From: Voacanga thouarsii
Taxonomy: Eukaryota; Streptophyta; Magnoliopsida; Gentianales; Apocynaceae
Length of the DNA stretch: 64,000 nucleotides
Direction: 5' to 3'
NCBI GenBank assembly: GCA_026120185.1
Contig: JANUWF010001729.1
Span: 744,001 to 808,000, forward strand
A program made the position numbers and the translations under genes. Of the stretch, positions 21,789-32,472 are shown in pieces (the stretch's first letter is position 1; the number at the start of each line of letters is the position of its first letter). Below the pieces are notes generated by a model. The model did no database searches. It was not told where the DNA came from and worked only from the letters and a program-made list of their open reading frames with translations.

Positions 21789-23839
21789 TGTTGGATTGTA
21801 TGCCCTCTTAGACTAGGTTTCTAATGTAAAATCAAATATTTTAATAAAAGAATTTATTTTCAAAAATTAGTTGGGAATTTATTTTTTGTTTGTGCACAAT
21901 TTTCGTTTGGAATAGACCCATTGTGTTTAAATAAGTGATCTATGTGAATGGTGCTCTTTCACAGTAAGGTATGGATCACGGGTTATTTAACATATAAACA
22001 GCTGTTCTTAATCAATTGATGAGAATGAGAATCTCATTATGTTTAGGTTATTATGTTATGAATTCCAAATAAGGGATGGCTTACCTTTAACCAGTGAGTA
22101 GTCCACTCACTTCATGACATAAGCGTATTTCGAATACGTAGAACAGGACCTGTAGTAGTGGTTTCTAAAAAGTATTATATGGTAGAAACCTAGACTACTA
22201 TCGATACAGCGTGGACTAGTACTCTATGACTTGAGTATGAGTTGGTGGTCTGGCGAAGCTAGAAGCATATACTTTGATTTGCTATAGTTGAGGTTCTATC
22301 GTAGGGCCAATATACTTTCATGTTGGGTATGTGTGACTAGTTAGTTAAGACAGACTTGTACAAGATAGTTTCTACACTAAATCGCCCCTTGTGGTTGTCC
22401 GAATGATCTAAATATCCAGGGCCCTGGGAAACATGACTCGGATGTTTGTTTTAGGGTAGCTCCCTTGGAAAGCTGAAACACTTCAGGAAGTCGTGGATCA
22501 TTGAACTAGAAACCTAAGGATGGTAGATGTCATTTAGAGGGGTGTTAGTACACTTCTTCCTCTCTAAATGTACGGCGATGTGTAGAGGGGTACTTTTAGT
22601 CATTTCACCTGTAGGTCGGAGACTTTGCTAATGCAGCATTGTCCTTGAGGTCAATATTTCCTTATGGTGATATTAAAAAATATTTAAAATGCAAAATACA
22701 ACTATTTATATAGCAGGGGTATTTTGGTCATTTTAGTAGCCAAGGCGATGTGTCTTTTTGGTCCTCGGAATAGCCCGTAAGTTCTAATTAATTTTGGGTT
22801 AAGGAATTGGTCTCAGTTCAAGAGGTTTTTATTTTATTTTATTTTACTTTATTTTATTCAGGATGTCTAGTTTATTATTAGACTGGAATAAAATAAATAA
22901 ATAAATAAAATAAAAATAGGAGTTGAGAGAAATTAATTATCTGGTTTAATTGGTTAATTAATTATTCAGGGGCTAGACCCAGTTTGAATAATTAGGAAAT
23001 TAACCTGGGCTTAAACTAAGGGGAAATAATTAATGCTTAATTATTTATTGAGTTATTTATATATGCCCAAGAAATAAATAATTAAAGTTTAATTATTTTG
23101 GATCATTTGGGCTCATTAATTATTTGTTGGGTTACTTCTATAAGCCCTGAAAATAAATAATTAATGTTTATTATTTTCGGCCTTTTGGGTCTAAGAAAAA
23201 TAATAAATATTATTTTGGCCCAATAACTTGGACCGTAGAGTTTCTTACAGATACAGTTAAGATGAGTTTAGGGTTAAGCCAAACTAATTCTCAAGATAAC
23301 ATCCAGATGTTTGAAATATGATATCCCGGGAGATATGTTTATCAGATAACGAGAGACCTAGTTTTGGCTAATAATAAACAAGTCTCTGGTAGGAAAAAAT
23401 AACCCTAATTCTCCCTCACTAATCTATCTCACGCAGCTCTCTCTCTCTCACGTCTCCTTCCTTCTCTTGTTTTCTCCTTGGAGTTTTGCTAATCAATAAT
23501 AAGAAAACCAAAGAGATTAGAGACCACTCTTTTTCACTGTTGTGTTCACTGACAAAAAATTAGGCTGTGGAATATTCTGTGAGCTAAAAAACTGGCATTA
23601 TTCATTTTCACCGGAGGAGAAAAGCAGCCGGAAGAGGAAGTGCAGTGCACTGGTGATCATGGACGTGCAAGGAAGAAGCTGTTCTTGAGCTTCAATTGAT
23701 TCAACCATGTTCTTCAAGTTTTTAAGGCTCCAAGAGGTATGTTTTCATCCCACCATGCTGTGCTAATACTCTATTTAATGTTCATGTTCTTCCATTTTCG
23801 TCCACTGAAGCATGCTCTGTGAATATGTCAATTCGTTCA
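21789..23839 (+). repeat. C1 3' LTR (C-family)
   Basis: Paired with 14452-16485, same start TGTTGGATTGTATGCC and end TTCGTTCA, followed by TSD ACAAA. It has a small extra segment near 23615-23635 (GAGAAAAGCAGCCGG) not present in the 5' LTR. Confidence 0.95.
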
Positions 23840-23844
23840 ACAAA

Positions 23845-24010
23845 GTGCACACAAGGCATGACAATTGTCGGGTACTAGACGGCTAGCCAGGACGACTCAT
23901 CTTAATGTCCTATCACCCCATTTGGAGTAAGACTATCCCTAGAACTAGGCTAGGTTACTAGGGTTGTCTAATTCTAATGTATGCTAATACAAATGTCAAA
24001 GTCCTTGTTG
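23845..24010 (-). repeat. G1 5' LTR, piece 3
   Basis: Between copia C1 and Athila At1. It runs into TTGTTG just before the At1 target site AGTAC (24011-24015); the text continues after At1 at 32473 as TCAATGTTAC, the same order as in the intact related LTR at 62870-62885. Confidence 0.8.
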
Positions 24011-24015
24011 AGTAC

Positions 24016-25488
24016 TGATGCATAAATGTTGGGTATATAAAATTATCAATTTTAAATCCCTCCTTTAATCAAGTTTTAATTAAAATATTAATTCCAAAAT
24101 ACACATATGAGCAAGTATACTCATCGCAAGCATAATATAAGAAATTAACGAGTATCGATCCTCAAAGGAACAAGTACACACTAATCACTTTTCATTCATT
24201 ATTTAACCGATCAAAATAAAATGATAAAACAATAAAAAGAAAAATAATTAAATATATACAACTCAAGAATGTAAAAATATATAATTAGACAAATATTCTT
24301 GAAACTATGACTATGAATACTTAGCTAATCTCACGATCAATTATTATTTTGGTCTCATGAAGAATTTAATATAGATTAGTGAACTTATTTTGTCTCGACT
24401 AACTTATCCAAAAGATGCATTAAAATCAATCCCCATGAAAACCCCAATATTCTAGGTGATTTAAAATATGAAATTAGTCAACGAATCCATATTCTAGAAA
24501 TCATCAACTAATCTTTGATTACCAATGTTTAACCCCTTTTTCAAGCAAGTTAAGAGATAACAAATATGAAACTAATTAATTGAAGTAATTACCAACCTCT
24601 TTTTCAAACAACTTAATAACAAAACCCAATCAATCAACTCCATAAGGAAAACAAGTAATCAAATACCGAGAACAATAATTAATTGATCAAAAGACCAAGT
24701 TAATCAATAAATAATGAATCACATGAACAATGTCAAATTACAATGGACATATTGAATACACAATTGCTTAAGGAAAAGAAAACAAAGGTAAAAGAAAGCA
24801 CTCATAAACAAGCCTTTTTCTTCCTTCTTGAAGACTCTCTTGAACAACCCTCCTTGATTTGGGTAAACTCTCTTTCAATGAGAGATTGAGAATTTCTGCT
24901 CTTTAATTCACATCTCTATGTTGTATATCTCAAACCCTTGTGTTCTCTTGTACTTTTATCGGCCTCTTGGATGTCAATTTCATGGCTGAGGAAGTCTTGG
25001 CTGAGTAGGAATAGGAAAATACCAAAATCCTTGGATAAGCCCTAATTCCACATACAGAATTTCCACCTCTAGAGCATACCTGGCATCGAGTACCTTCAAC
25101 CTACCTGGCACCAGGTGCACTCTGTTATTCCTCTATTTTTGCTCTATTTTTTGCCGTCTCTCCTTGGCAGGGAGAATGGACCCTGCGCTAGGTACACTTG
25201 CCAGACCTGGCACCAGGTCTGTCCTGGAAATCCCCTGAAGCTTGCTCAAACTCTGTTGCTGGAGCAGAATAGACCTAGTGCTTGGTCTACTGGCTGGGCC
25301 TGGCGCCAGGTATATTCTGGTTTCGTGCACTTTCTACTCGATTTTACCTTGAATCTGCACATATTTGCCAAAAACACATTTTACAGGTAAAATGTCAAAT
25401 AGGAAGGAATATGTTTAGTTATTAAACAAATGTATCTTACAACAACCTCAAATAACTCAGAAAAGAATGGTGATATTAACCCCTATCA
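24016..25488 (-). repeat. At1 3' LTR
   Basis: Minus strand starts TGATAGGGGTTAATATC and ends TTATGCATCA. It contains several copies of a palindromic CCTGGCACCAGGT word at 25078-25320. The TATA position reads GATAAAAG here instead of TATAAAAG in the partner LTR. The small ORFs at 25115-25390 are shadows. Confidence 0.95.
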
Positions 25489-25502
25489 ATTCCCCCACAC
25501 TT
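25489..25502 (-). promoter_or_regulatory. At1 polypurine tract
   Basis: Minus strand AAGTGTGGGGGAAT directly upstream of the 3' LTR; the usual Athila PPT form. Confidence 0.9.
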
Positions 25503-27066
25503 GAACATTTTCTTATCCTCAAGTAAAACACTTTAATCTAAGAAAATTCATTAAGAAAACACAAGTTCTTTCTCATTCCAAAAGTTTCTTCATCATAACA
25601 AAGATTATCTCTTGCTTTCAAACTTTAGATACAACCATTGTCATTCATACCCTTTGAAAACAATTTCAAACTTTGAAACATTAGACAAAACATCACAAAA
25701 CTCTTGAAGTCAAATTAATCAAGTGTATACCTTAGCCTAAGAAAATTATTTCACTCTTCAAGTAAAAATATAGATAACATGGATCACATAGTTCAACCCA
25801 TCTACAACTCAAACATTATAAATCCAAAAATTGCACATTCAAGTTACGATGTAAGGAAAGCACTCCAATTTTTTTTTTCTCCCAAAATTTTTCAATAACT
25901 TAGGGAATTGATAGTCTCAAGTGCATGAATTTCTTTTCACATATTGTATTGGCCCCTTTTTCAGTCATCACTCATCATTTTTTCAATAATTCTTTTTTTC
26001 TATACTCTTACTTGCCTTTTTGCCTTCGGGATAACCTTAAGAGAATGCACCAAATTCACTTGCTATTTTTCCCCATATTGACCCTCTTTTCAGCTAGAGG
26101 TCTTCAACGATCATCCATAAGAGCCTTTTTTTTCTCAATTCATACCAACAATAGTGTTGTTTCCACTCATTGTTTTTCTTTTCCACTCAAATTAAAATTT
26201 TCAACATTCTTCTCAATCTTCCTCTCAAAGATCTTTTTATAACTCACATTTTTTTTTTCATCATAACTCAAAGCTAGTAAAATTTAAACTCATAATACAA
26301 AAGTTAGCCAATAACTCTTCCAATATTCATCATATCTTCTATATCTGACTAGCTAAGTCAAATAACATTCAACACTATTGCATAAACAAGATTAATCAAA
26401 ATTCTCAAGTTTTGACAAATATCTTTTCCAATAAAATTAATTTCATCAAATTCTACCTAATGAATGACAAAACTAATATCCAAGTAAGAAAAAAAATTAC
26501 AACATTGCTTAACAATGAAACCACTGAAATTTTTAAAAAAAGTTATCACAAACGCAAAATATATTCACTAAATAATATGGAAAAACACTTCTTCAATCTT
26601 TATTCTCTCCCCACACTTAAATTGGACATTGCTCGCAATGGCCAAAGATAAAATACAGCCAAGAAAACCAAGATGAACAAAGAAGAAGATACTTCCATTA
26701 CATTGTCGTACCACCAGGTTTTAATCCACCTCAAGGAAGGGTCAGTACAAGAGTACCTACTAAAAGAAAAGAAACAAAAGAAAGAAAACATAAATCTAGA
26801 AAAAGAAAATAAAAATAAGACAAATGAAATGAAAAAGAAAAGAAAAGATACTTACAAGCTAGTAAAGGTCATTAAAATTTAAAAGAAAAGAAATAATAGA
26901 AAACAAAATACAAAAGAGTTAGTCAAGAGTCATCCTTATCATTATTATTGTCACTATTATCAGCTCTGCGACTGGAAGATGCACTAATAACGTGTTGGAT
27001 CAAAGTGGCCAGCTTCTAATCTTGGATATCCCGGCAGTGACGAATGTCAAAAATGGAATCGCGGAG
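25503..27066 (-). other. At1 3' non-coding region
   Basis: AT-rich, no supported gene. A second PPT-like tract AAGTGTGGGGAGAG (minus strand of 26605-26618) lies about 1.1 kb inside the real one, followed by TAATGGAAGTATCTTCTTC-type sequence. ORFs at 25925-26882 are low-complexity shadows. Confidence 0.7.
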
Positions 27067-28133
27067 TTAGAGAAGGATAGTCATCTGACTCTCTATCTGG
27101 GCCCCCATTCGTACCTCAAAATCAATGCATGAACGAGAGCTAGTAGCATGAGGGGCTGGTCTAGCAGGTGGCACCTCTTCCTCCTCCTCATCAAGGGAAA
27201 GCTCTTCCTTTTTGGGGTACTGCACCTCATATGACATCTTCCACCTTTTTGCCTTCTCATCATAATGATACCCACACTGAACCAAAGTATGCTCCATCAT
27301 GAAATCGCGGTTAGTAGTGGGCTTACTCAACTCTCTATCCAGTCGAACTCCAAAGTCTCTCAAAATATGCATAATAACCAAAGGGAATTTGAGAGCTTTG
27401 GCTGTAGAGGCCAGAACCTTTCTTATATAGTTAACAATAATTGGAGCAAGGGGAATAGGTTCACGGCTCCTCATCTTATCTAGAATATAAAGGTCGAGTA
27501 TCCTAGACTCATTAAAACCACTAGCCTTAGGATAGACATTGAAAGCAAAGATATAGACTAGGGCATGTCACTAAGCCTCAAGGTCATTGTTGGAGTAATA
27601 CTGATATTGACCTATTTTCCCTTTTCTCCTCATACGAAAACTAGCCCTTACAGCTCCTACATCCTAAGTAAGCTCAAAGATGATCTTTTGGTTATTATAG
27701 TCCATACCTCTCCACGGTCCCTTATCTGGGATCCCTAAAATTCTAGCTAGTCTAGCCTTGTCAAACTCAATGGGAATCCCTTTGACCATGGTGGAGATGA
27801 CTTGGAAAGTGTTTGTCTTTTTGTCCTGCATGTTGGCATAAAATTCTCTCACGCGCACAGGACAACTAGGGGCTTCCATTCTAATAATGGGCTCCCATCT
27901 CATGTGCTTAAACATAGTAGAAAGATGTAGGAAATTGTCTAAAGACGACTTGTATCTTTTTTTTTTTTTTTTGCTATAATCTTATTATGTTGGTACTTAT
28001 CATACCAGATTTGGCACATAAGACCAGAAAATTGGGTAGGTTGGGTAGCTAGAGTCTCGAAGGAAAGCGTAGATGAAGATGCCTCTTGAGCTTTCTTAGC
28101 CTCCGGTGCTAACCTTCTAGGCCATCTAGACAT
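27067..28133 (-). pseudogene. At1 second ORF, Transposase_32-like plant protein
   Basis: Minus-strand reading of about 350 codons broken by a poly-A frameshift near 27970 and stops near 27660 and 27570. It starts MSRWPRRLAPEAKKAQEASS at 28133, continues RVREFYANMQDKKTNTFQV, VKGIPIEFDKARLARILGIP and RILDLYILDKMRSREPIPLAPI, then LAS-rich helices. It ends in an acidic stretch (ELSLDEEEEEVPPARPAP) and a short tail ending TILL. The FYAN...VKGIPI...ILGIP pattern is that of the 'putative plant transposon protein' domain (Transposase_32) often found in Athila-related DNA. Its biochemical function is not known to me. It has its own long upstream spacer rather than following pol. Confidence 0.7.
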
Positions 28134-29319
28134 GATGGGAGGATGAAGAAAGATGATAAAAACAGAAAAGTATGAGGCTTTTAATTCACTCTTTATAATA
28201 AATGTTTAACTCTTAACCATCTCACAATCATAGCACCATATAATACCACCACCGCTCAACATAAAACACCTCAAGATATTCAGTAAACACCACTCAACGC
28301 CCTCCAACAAACCTGCAAGAGAATAATGCATATGCTAATCCAAACACCTTATCAACCAGTTTGATCATATCCACAATGTTCAATATTGCTCAAGAAAATC
28401 AGATTTAGCCTAGAATCACAATGCTTAATCAGCCATACCATTTATATCACAATGCAAAACTTATCAACATAAGGCGAAGTGAAATATTGAACAAGTATCC
28501 TTTATCCCAAAAGTTAATCACAAAGCATGCATGCTCAATCACTTCCAAAAAAAATGTAAACTATCGATGGCATTAGTCATAAAGCAGTATCCATGATATT
28601 CTCATGCCAATGCAAGCTCAACGAAAGCAATCTTAACAATCAAATTCTTCACTAGAAAGTATTCAAGATTTTTTGCCCAAAAATGCATAGAAAATTACCT
28701 AAAATTCATAAGAAAAAATTTAACCGTTGAAAGTGTAAAAAATTCATACCATAATATTCTCCAATGCACGGGCAATGATTCTATGCAAAAAAATTTGAAG
28801 AAATCGTGCTCCTAATGGAAGGATTGAAAAATGGGTTTTGGGTGAAAAAGTTGGATTTTTTCTTGTTTTAATCCAAACTTTCAAGAACAAAGTGAGGATT
28901 TTGTGTTTTGGAAGTATTTTGTAGGTATGGAAAATGATCCGGGGGTGTTTTGAAGATGAACCCGGCAATGGGTTGAGAGAAAATTGGAGAAGAATGAAAG
29001 TTTGTTGAACAAAAAATGGCCAAAAAGGCTGTTTTTAGTGTGGCAGCCGAACGGGCCAAGCATCGGACCCATGGACTGGGCCTCTTTTGCCCATGCTTTT
29101 TTGTTGGCTATACTGACCCGACGCCCAGGCTATTGGTTGGGCCCGGCGCCAGGTTAGCTCTGGCAAAAAAATCACTTTCTTTTTGGAAAGATGCATTTTA
29201 ATGAAAATAAATACAAAGGAACATGAAATCATACGAAGCATGTAGTCTCATGGCTAAATAAGTGAAAACAAACGAGAATTAAAAAGATTGTTCAGCAAAA
29301 AACTAAAGCAGTTCAAAAA
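28134..29319 (-). other. Spacer between gag and second ORF of At1
   Basis: About 1.2 kb replacing the expected pol. Near 29100-29170 it contains GGGCCCGGCGCCAGG followed by TTAGCTCTGGC, the same kind of word found in the At1 LTRs. After that, on the minus strand, comes a CT-rich, leader-like stretch up to the ATG at 28133. The short ORFs here (28744-29241) overlap each other in several frames and show no domain. Confidence 0.65.
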
Positions 29320-30706
29320 TCAGTGTTTCCCACAGTCTTGGTCCTGTGGGTTGGTCTCTACGTTGCCTGTCAGTGATCCTAATTGATGATCACCAAGGAG
29401 TTTGGCTAATTGTCTAATTTGACCGTCCAAGTTGCTAATGGATGTCTCTAAGTTTCTCGTGGTCACATCAATTCCTTAGAATCGTATTTCTGTCCCACTT
29501 ACCAGTTTGGTGATCAATTCTTCCAAGGATGGTTTATCTGGTAGGGTGTTGTATGGCAGAGGTGGTTGAGTCTTTTGCATTCTGAAATTCGCAGAAGCTT
29601 GCCGAGGTTGATTTTGGTTATTCCAAGAAAAATTAGGGTGATTCTCCAACCTGAGTTATAAGTATTGTTGTAAAGATTATTACCTTGTCGACCATTACCT
29701 ACAAACACTGCTTGTTCTAATGCTTCTTGCGAAGACCCCATATTTTGGGACTCATGGTTTGGATGCCCTTCCCCATAAAAATCACAAGTCGCACTCATTA
29801 CCTACCTTTGGGAAGGAGGCATTACCAATTGATCCATTTTTTGGGTGAGTGCTTTTACCTTTGCTTCTAATGCCACCATTGCATCTTCCTTATGCACTCT
29901 ATGTACACGAGCTCTAGACCGTGAACTCCCCCAGGCATAGTTATTTGTCACTAGATTTTCAATCAGATCGAATACCTCTTTCAGGATTTTAGAATTGATA
30001 GAGCTTCTTGCTGATGTATCCACTAATTGCCTAGTAGAGAAACTCAACCCACTATGAAAGATCTGCATTTGCATCCCCAACTTAAATCCATGGTGAGGAC
30101 ATCTTCTCAAGATCTCTTTGAACCTCTCCTAACACTCATAAAGGTTTTTAGTCTTTCATTGTTGGAAAGCAAAAATATTCGTCCTAAGTTTGGAAGTTCT
30201 TGCAGGTGGAAAATCTTTAGCCAAGAATTTTTCAGCTAGCACGTTCCAAGTAGTAATGGATCCGGTGGGTAAAGATTTTAGCCATGATTTTGCTTGATCT
30301 CTCAAGGAGAAAGGGAAGAGTCTTAGCTTAATGCCATCCTAAGAAAAACCGTTCATCTTAAATGTGTCACGTATCTCTAGAAAGCTTGCAAGATAGGCAT
30401 TGGAGTCTTCCTCAGATAACCTATCAAATTAGACCATATTCTAGATTATTTAGATCATATTAGGTTTTATCTCAAAATTGTTGGCCTCTATCCTAGGCCG
30501 TGCGATATAGAGCTTGTACCTGAGATTGCTGGTTTTACAAAGTCATTCATAACCTGCCTATTAGCTCCACCGTTATCACCATCGTTGGACTGATTTACCT
30601 CCATTGCTTTTCTTACCTTTTCACATATAACCTTCCAGACCTTAGTGAGAGTTCTCTCGATTTACAGATCAAGATCGACTATCTCAGCTTTGGATCATCT
30701 AGTCAT
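29320..30706 (-). pseudogene. At1 gag (Athila type)
   Basis: About 455 codons on the minus strand from MTR at 30706 (a stop is the fourth codon) to GKH-stop at 29320. Recognisable Athila gag pieces in order: NNFEIKPNMI, LRLFPFSLRDQAKSWLKSLP, WNVLAEKFLAKDFPPARTSK, ERFKEILRRCPHHGFKLGMQ, FSTRQLVDTSA, the zinc-knuckle-like TCDFYGEGHPNHE (first half only) and TYNSGWRxxxxFSW. A frameshift near 29640 and a few stops, for example near 30130 and 30440, disrupt it. The frame is otherwise well kept, better than in most elements here. It would form the capsid. Confidence 0.88.
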
Positions 30707-30954
30707 AAACTAAGAGTAAGGTCTATATAAGACAGAAAATTTTTGAGATTATAGAATTTACAAGTTAAACAGTTAGGGTACGTTTACAAATTAAGTTACA
30801 AAGAATTGTAAAATACAGAGACATTAAAGTACAAGTATACAGGAAAACAAAATACAGCACCTAGTCATACAAGGAACATATATACATATTCATATATTTA
30901 CATATAAACATATTAATATGGTTAAAACAACAAAATATATGCTTTTAGGAAATT
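30707..30954 (-). other. At1 leader between PBS and gag
   Basis: About 250 bp AT-rich leader; nothing else recognisable. Confidence 0.6.
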
Positions 30955-30977
30955 ATTCCCCGGTAGCAGTGCAAAAA
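30955..30977 (-). promoter_or_regulatory. At1 primer binding site (Athila type, degenerate)
   Basis: Minus strand TTTTTGCACTGCTACCGGGG directly after the 5' LTR. It resembles the Athila PBS region TTTTTGGCGCCGTTGCCGGGG, changed mostly by transitions. Confidence 0.75.
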
Positions 30978-30980
30978 AGT

Positions 30981-32467
30981 TGATGCGTAATTTTGGGTAT
31001 ATAAAATAATCAATTTTAAATCCATCCTTTAATTAAGTTTTAATTAAAACATTAATCCCAAAATATACATGTGAGCAAGTATACTCATCGCAAGAATAGT
31101 ATAAAGAATTAATGAGATCATCCTCAAATGAACAAGAACACACTAATCACTTTTCATTCATTATTTAACCGACCCAAATAAAGTGATAAAAGAATAAAAA
31201 AATAAATATATACAACTTAAGGATGTGAAAATATGTAATTAGACAAATATTCTTGAAACCATGACTATAAATCACTTAGCCAATATCACGATCAATTATT
31301 ATATTGGTCTCATGAAAGATTTAATATAGACCCACTTCGTTTGCAATCCATGAAATCACTATCTTCTAGTTAAACTAGTGAACATATTCTGTCTCGACTA
31401 ACTTATCCAAAAGATGCATTAAAATCAATTCCCACGTAAACCCCTATATTCTAGGCAATTTAAAGCATGTAATTAGTCAACGAAGCTATATTCTAGCAAT
31501 CTTCAACTAACCTTTGATTACCAATATTCTAGACAATTTACCCATTTTTCAAGAAAGTTAAGAAATAACAAATATGAAACTAATTAATTGAAGTCATTAC
31601 CAACCTCTTTTTCAAACAAGTTAATAACAAAACCCAATCAGCCAACTCCATAAGGAAAACAAGTAATCAAATACCAAGAACAATAATTAATTGATCAAAA
31701 GACTAAGTTAATCAATAAATCATGAATCACATGAACAATGTCAAATTACAATGGACATATTGAATACACGATTGCTTAAGAAAAAGAAAACAAAAGTAAA
31801 AGAAAGCATTCATAGACAAGCTTGTTTCTTCCTCCTTGGAGACTTTCTTGAATAACCCTCCTTGATTTGGGTGAACTCTCCTTCAATGAGAGATCGAGAA
31901 TTTTTGCTCTTCAATTCACCTCTCTATGTTGTATATCTCAAACCTTTGTGTTCTCTTGTGCTTTTATAAGCTTCTTGTATACCAATTTCATGGCTGAGGA
32001 AGTCTTGGCTGAATAGGAATAGAAAAATAACAAAATTCTTAGATAAGCCCTAATTCCGCACACAAAATTTTTGCCTCCCGAGCATACCTGGCGCCGGGTA
32101 CCTTCGACCCACCTGGCACTAGGTACACTCTGTTTTTCCCCTATTATTGCTTAATTGTTTGCCATCTCTCCTTGGCAGACAGAATGGACCCGGTGCCAGG
32201 TACATTTGCCAGACCTAGCACCAGGTCTGTCCCGCTCCTGAAGCTTGCTCAAACTCTGCTGGTCCACTGGTTGGGCCTGGCACTAGGTAACATTCTGGTT
32301 TCATGCACTTTTTGCTCGATTTTATCTTGAATCTACATATATTTGCCAAAAACACCTTCTACAAACAAAATGTCAAATAAGAATGAATATGCCTAATTAT
32401 TATAGCAAATGTATCTTAAAGTAACCTCAAATAACTAAAAAAAGAATGGGAATTTTAACCTCTATCA
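30981..32467 (-). repeat. At1 5' LTR
   Basis: Partner of 24016-25488, minus-strand start TGATAGAGGTTAAAATTCC, end TACGCATCA, followed on the plus strand by TSD AGTAC. It carries palindromic GGCGCC/GGCACC words at about 32085-32295. Confidence 0.95.
31961..31970 (-). promoter_or_regulatory. TATA box of the At1 5' LTR
   Basis: Minus strand CTTATAAAAG, located about 100-300 bp after the GC-rich palindromic words, a plausible Pol II TATA box. The matching place in the 3' LTR has lost the first T (GATAAAAG). Confidence 0.55.
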
Positions 32468-32472
32468 AGTAC

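Larger units (their letters stand above)
14452..23839 (+). mobile_element. Ty1/copia element C1, full length with both LTRs
   Basis: 9.4 kb bounded by two LTRs of about 2.03 and 2.05 kb that start TGTTGGATTGTATGCC and end TTCA. It is flanked by a perfect 5-bp TSD ACAAA (14447-14451 and 23840-23844). Order: LTR, tRNA-Met PBS, 1.7-kb leader, gag, protease, integrase, RT, remnant RNase H, PPT, LTR. The gene order PR-INT-RT-RH is that of copia. LTR copies differ at roughly one base in twenty by eye over the first few hundred bases, mostly transitions, so the insertion is not recent. Every coding domain carries stops or frameshifts, so it is dead. It lies in the G1 LTR. Confidence 0.95.
24016..32467 (-). 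mobile_element. Athila-like gypsy element At1, lacking pol
   Basis: 8.45 kb with two LTRs (1473 and 1487 bp) and a perfect TSD AGTAC (24011-24015 and 32468-32472). On the minus strand the order is LTR, Athila-type PBS, gag, spacer, a Transposase_32-like ORF, an AT-rich stretch, PPT, LTR. There is no trace of protease, RT, RNase H or integrase between gag and the second ORF, so it could only have moved with enzymes from another Athila copy. Assignment to Athila rests on the gag motifs, the PBS resembling GGCGCCGTTGCCGGGGA and the PPT GTGTGGGGGAA. Confidence 0.92.

Noticed and set aside
25115..25390. ORFs on both strands with apparent Cys/Trp-rich peptide
   Set aside because: They fall over the palindromic GGCACC words of the Athila LTR, which keep both strands open by chance.
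25925..26882. Phe/Ser-rich and Lys-rich ORFs
   Set aside because: Low-complexity AT-rich sequence in the 3' non-coding part of At1; no conserved motif.
28744..29241. Set of ORFs of 60-74 codons in the At1 spacer
   Set aside because: Several frames of the same CT-rich leader are open at once; no domain or conserved start.
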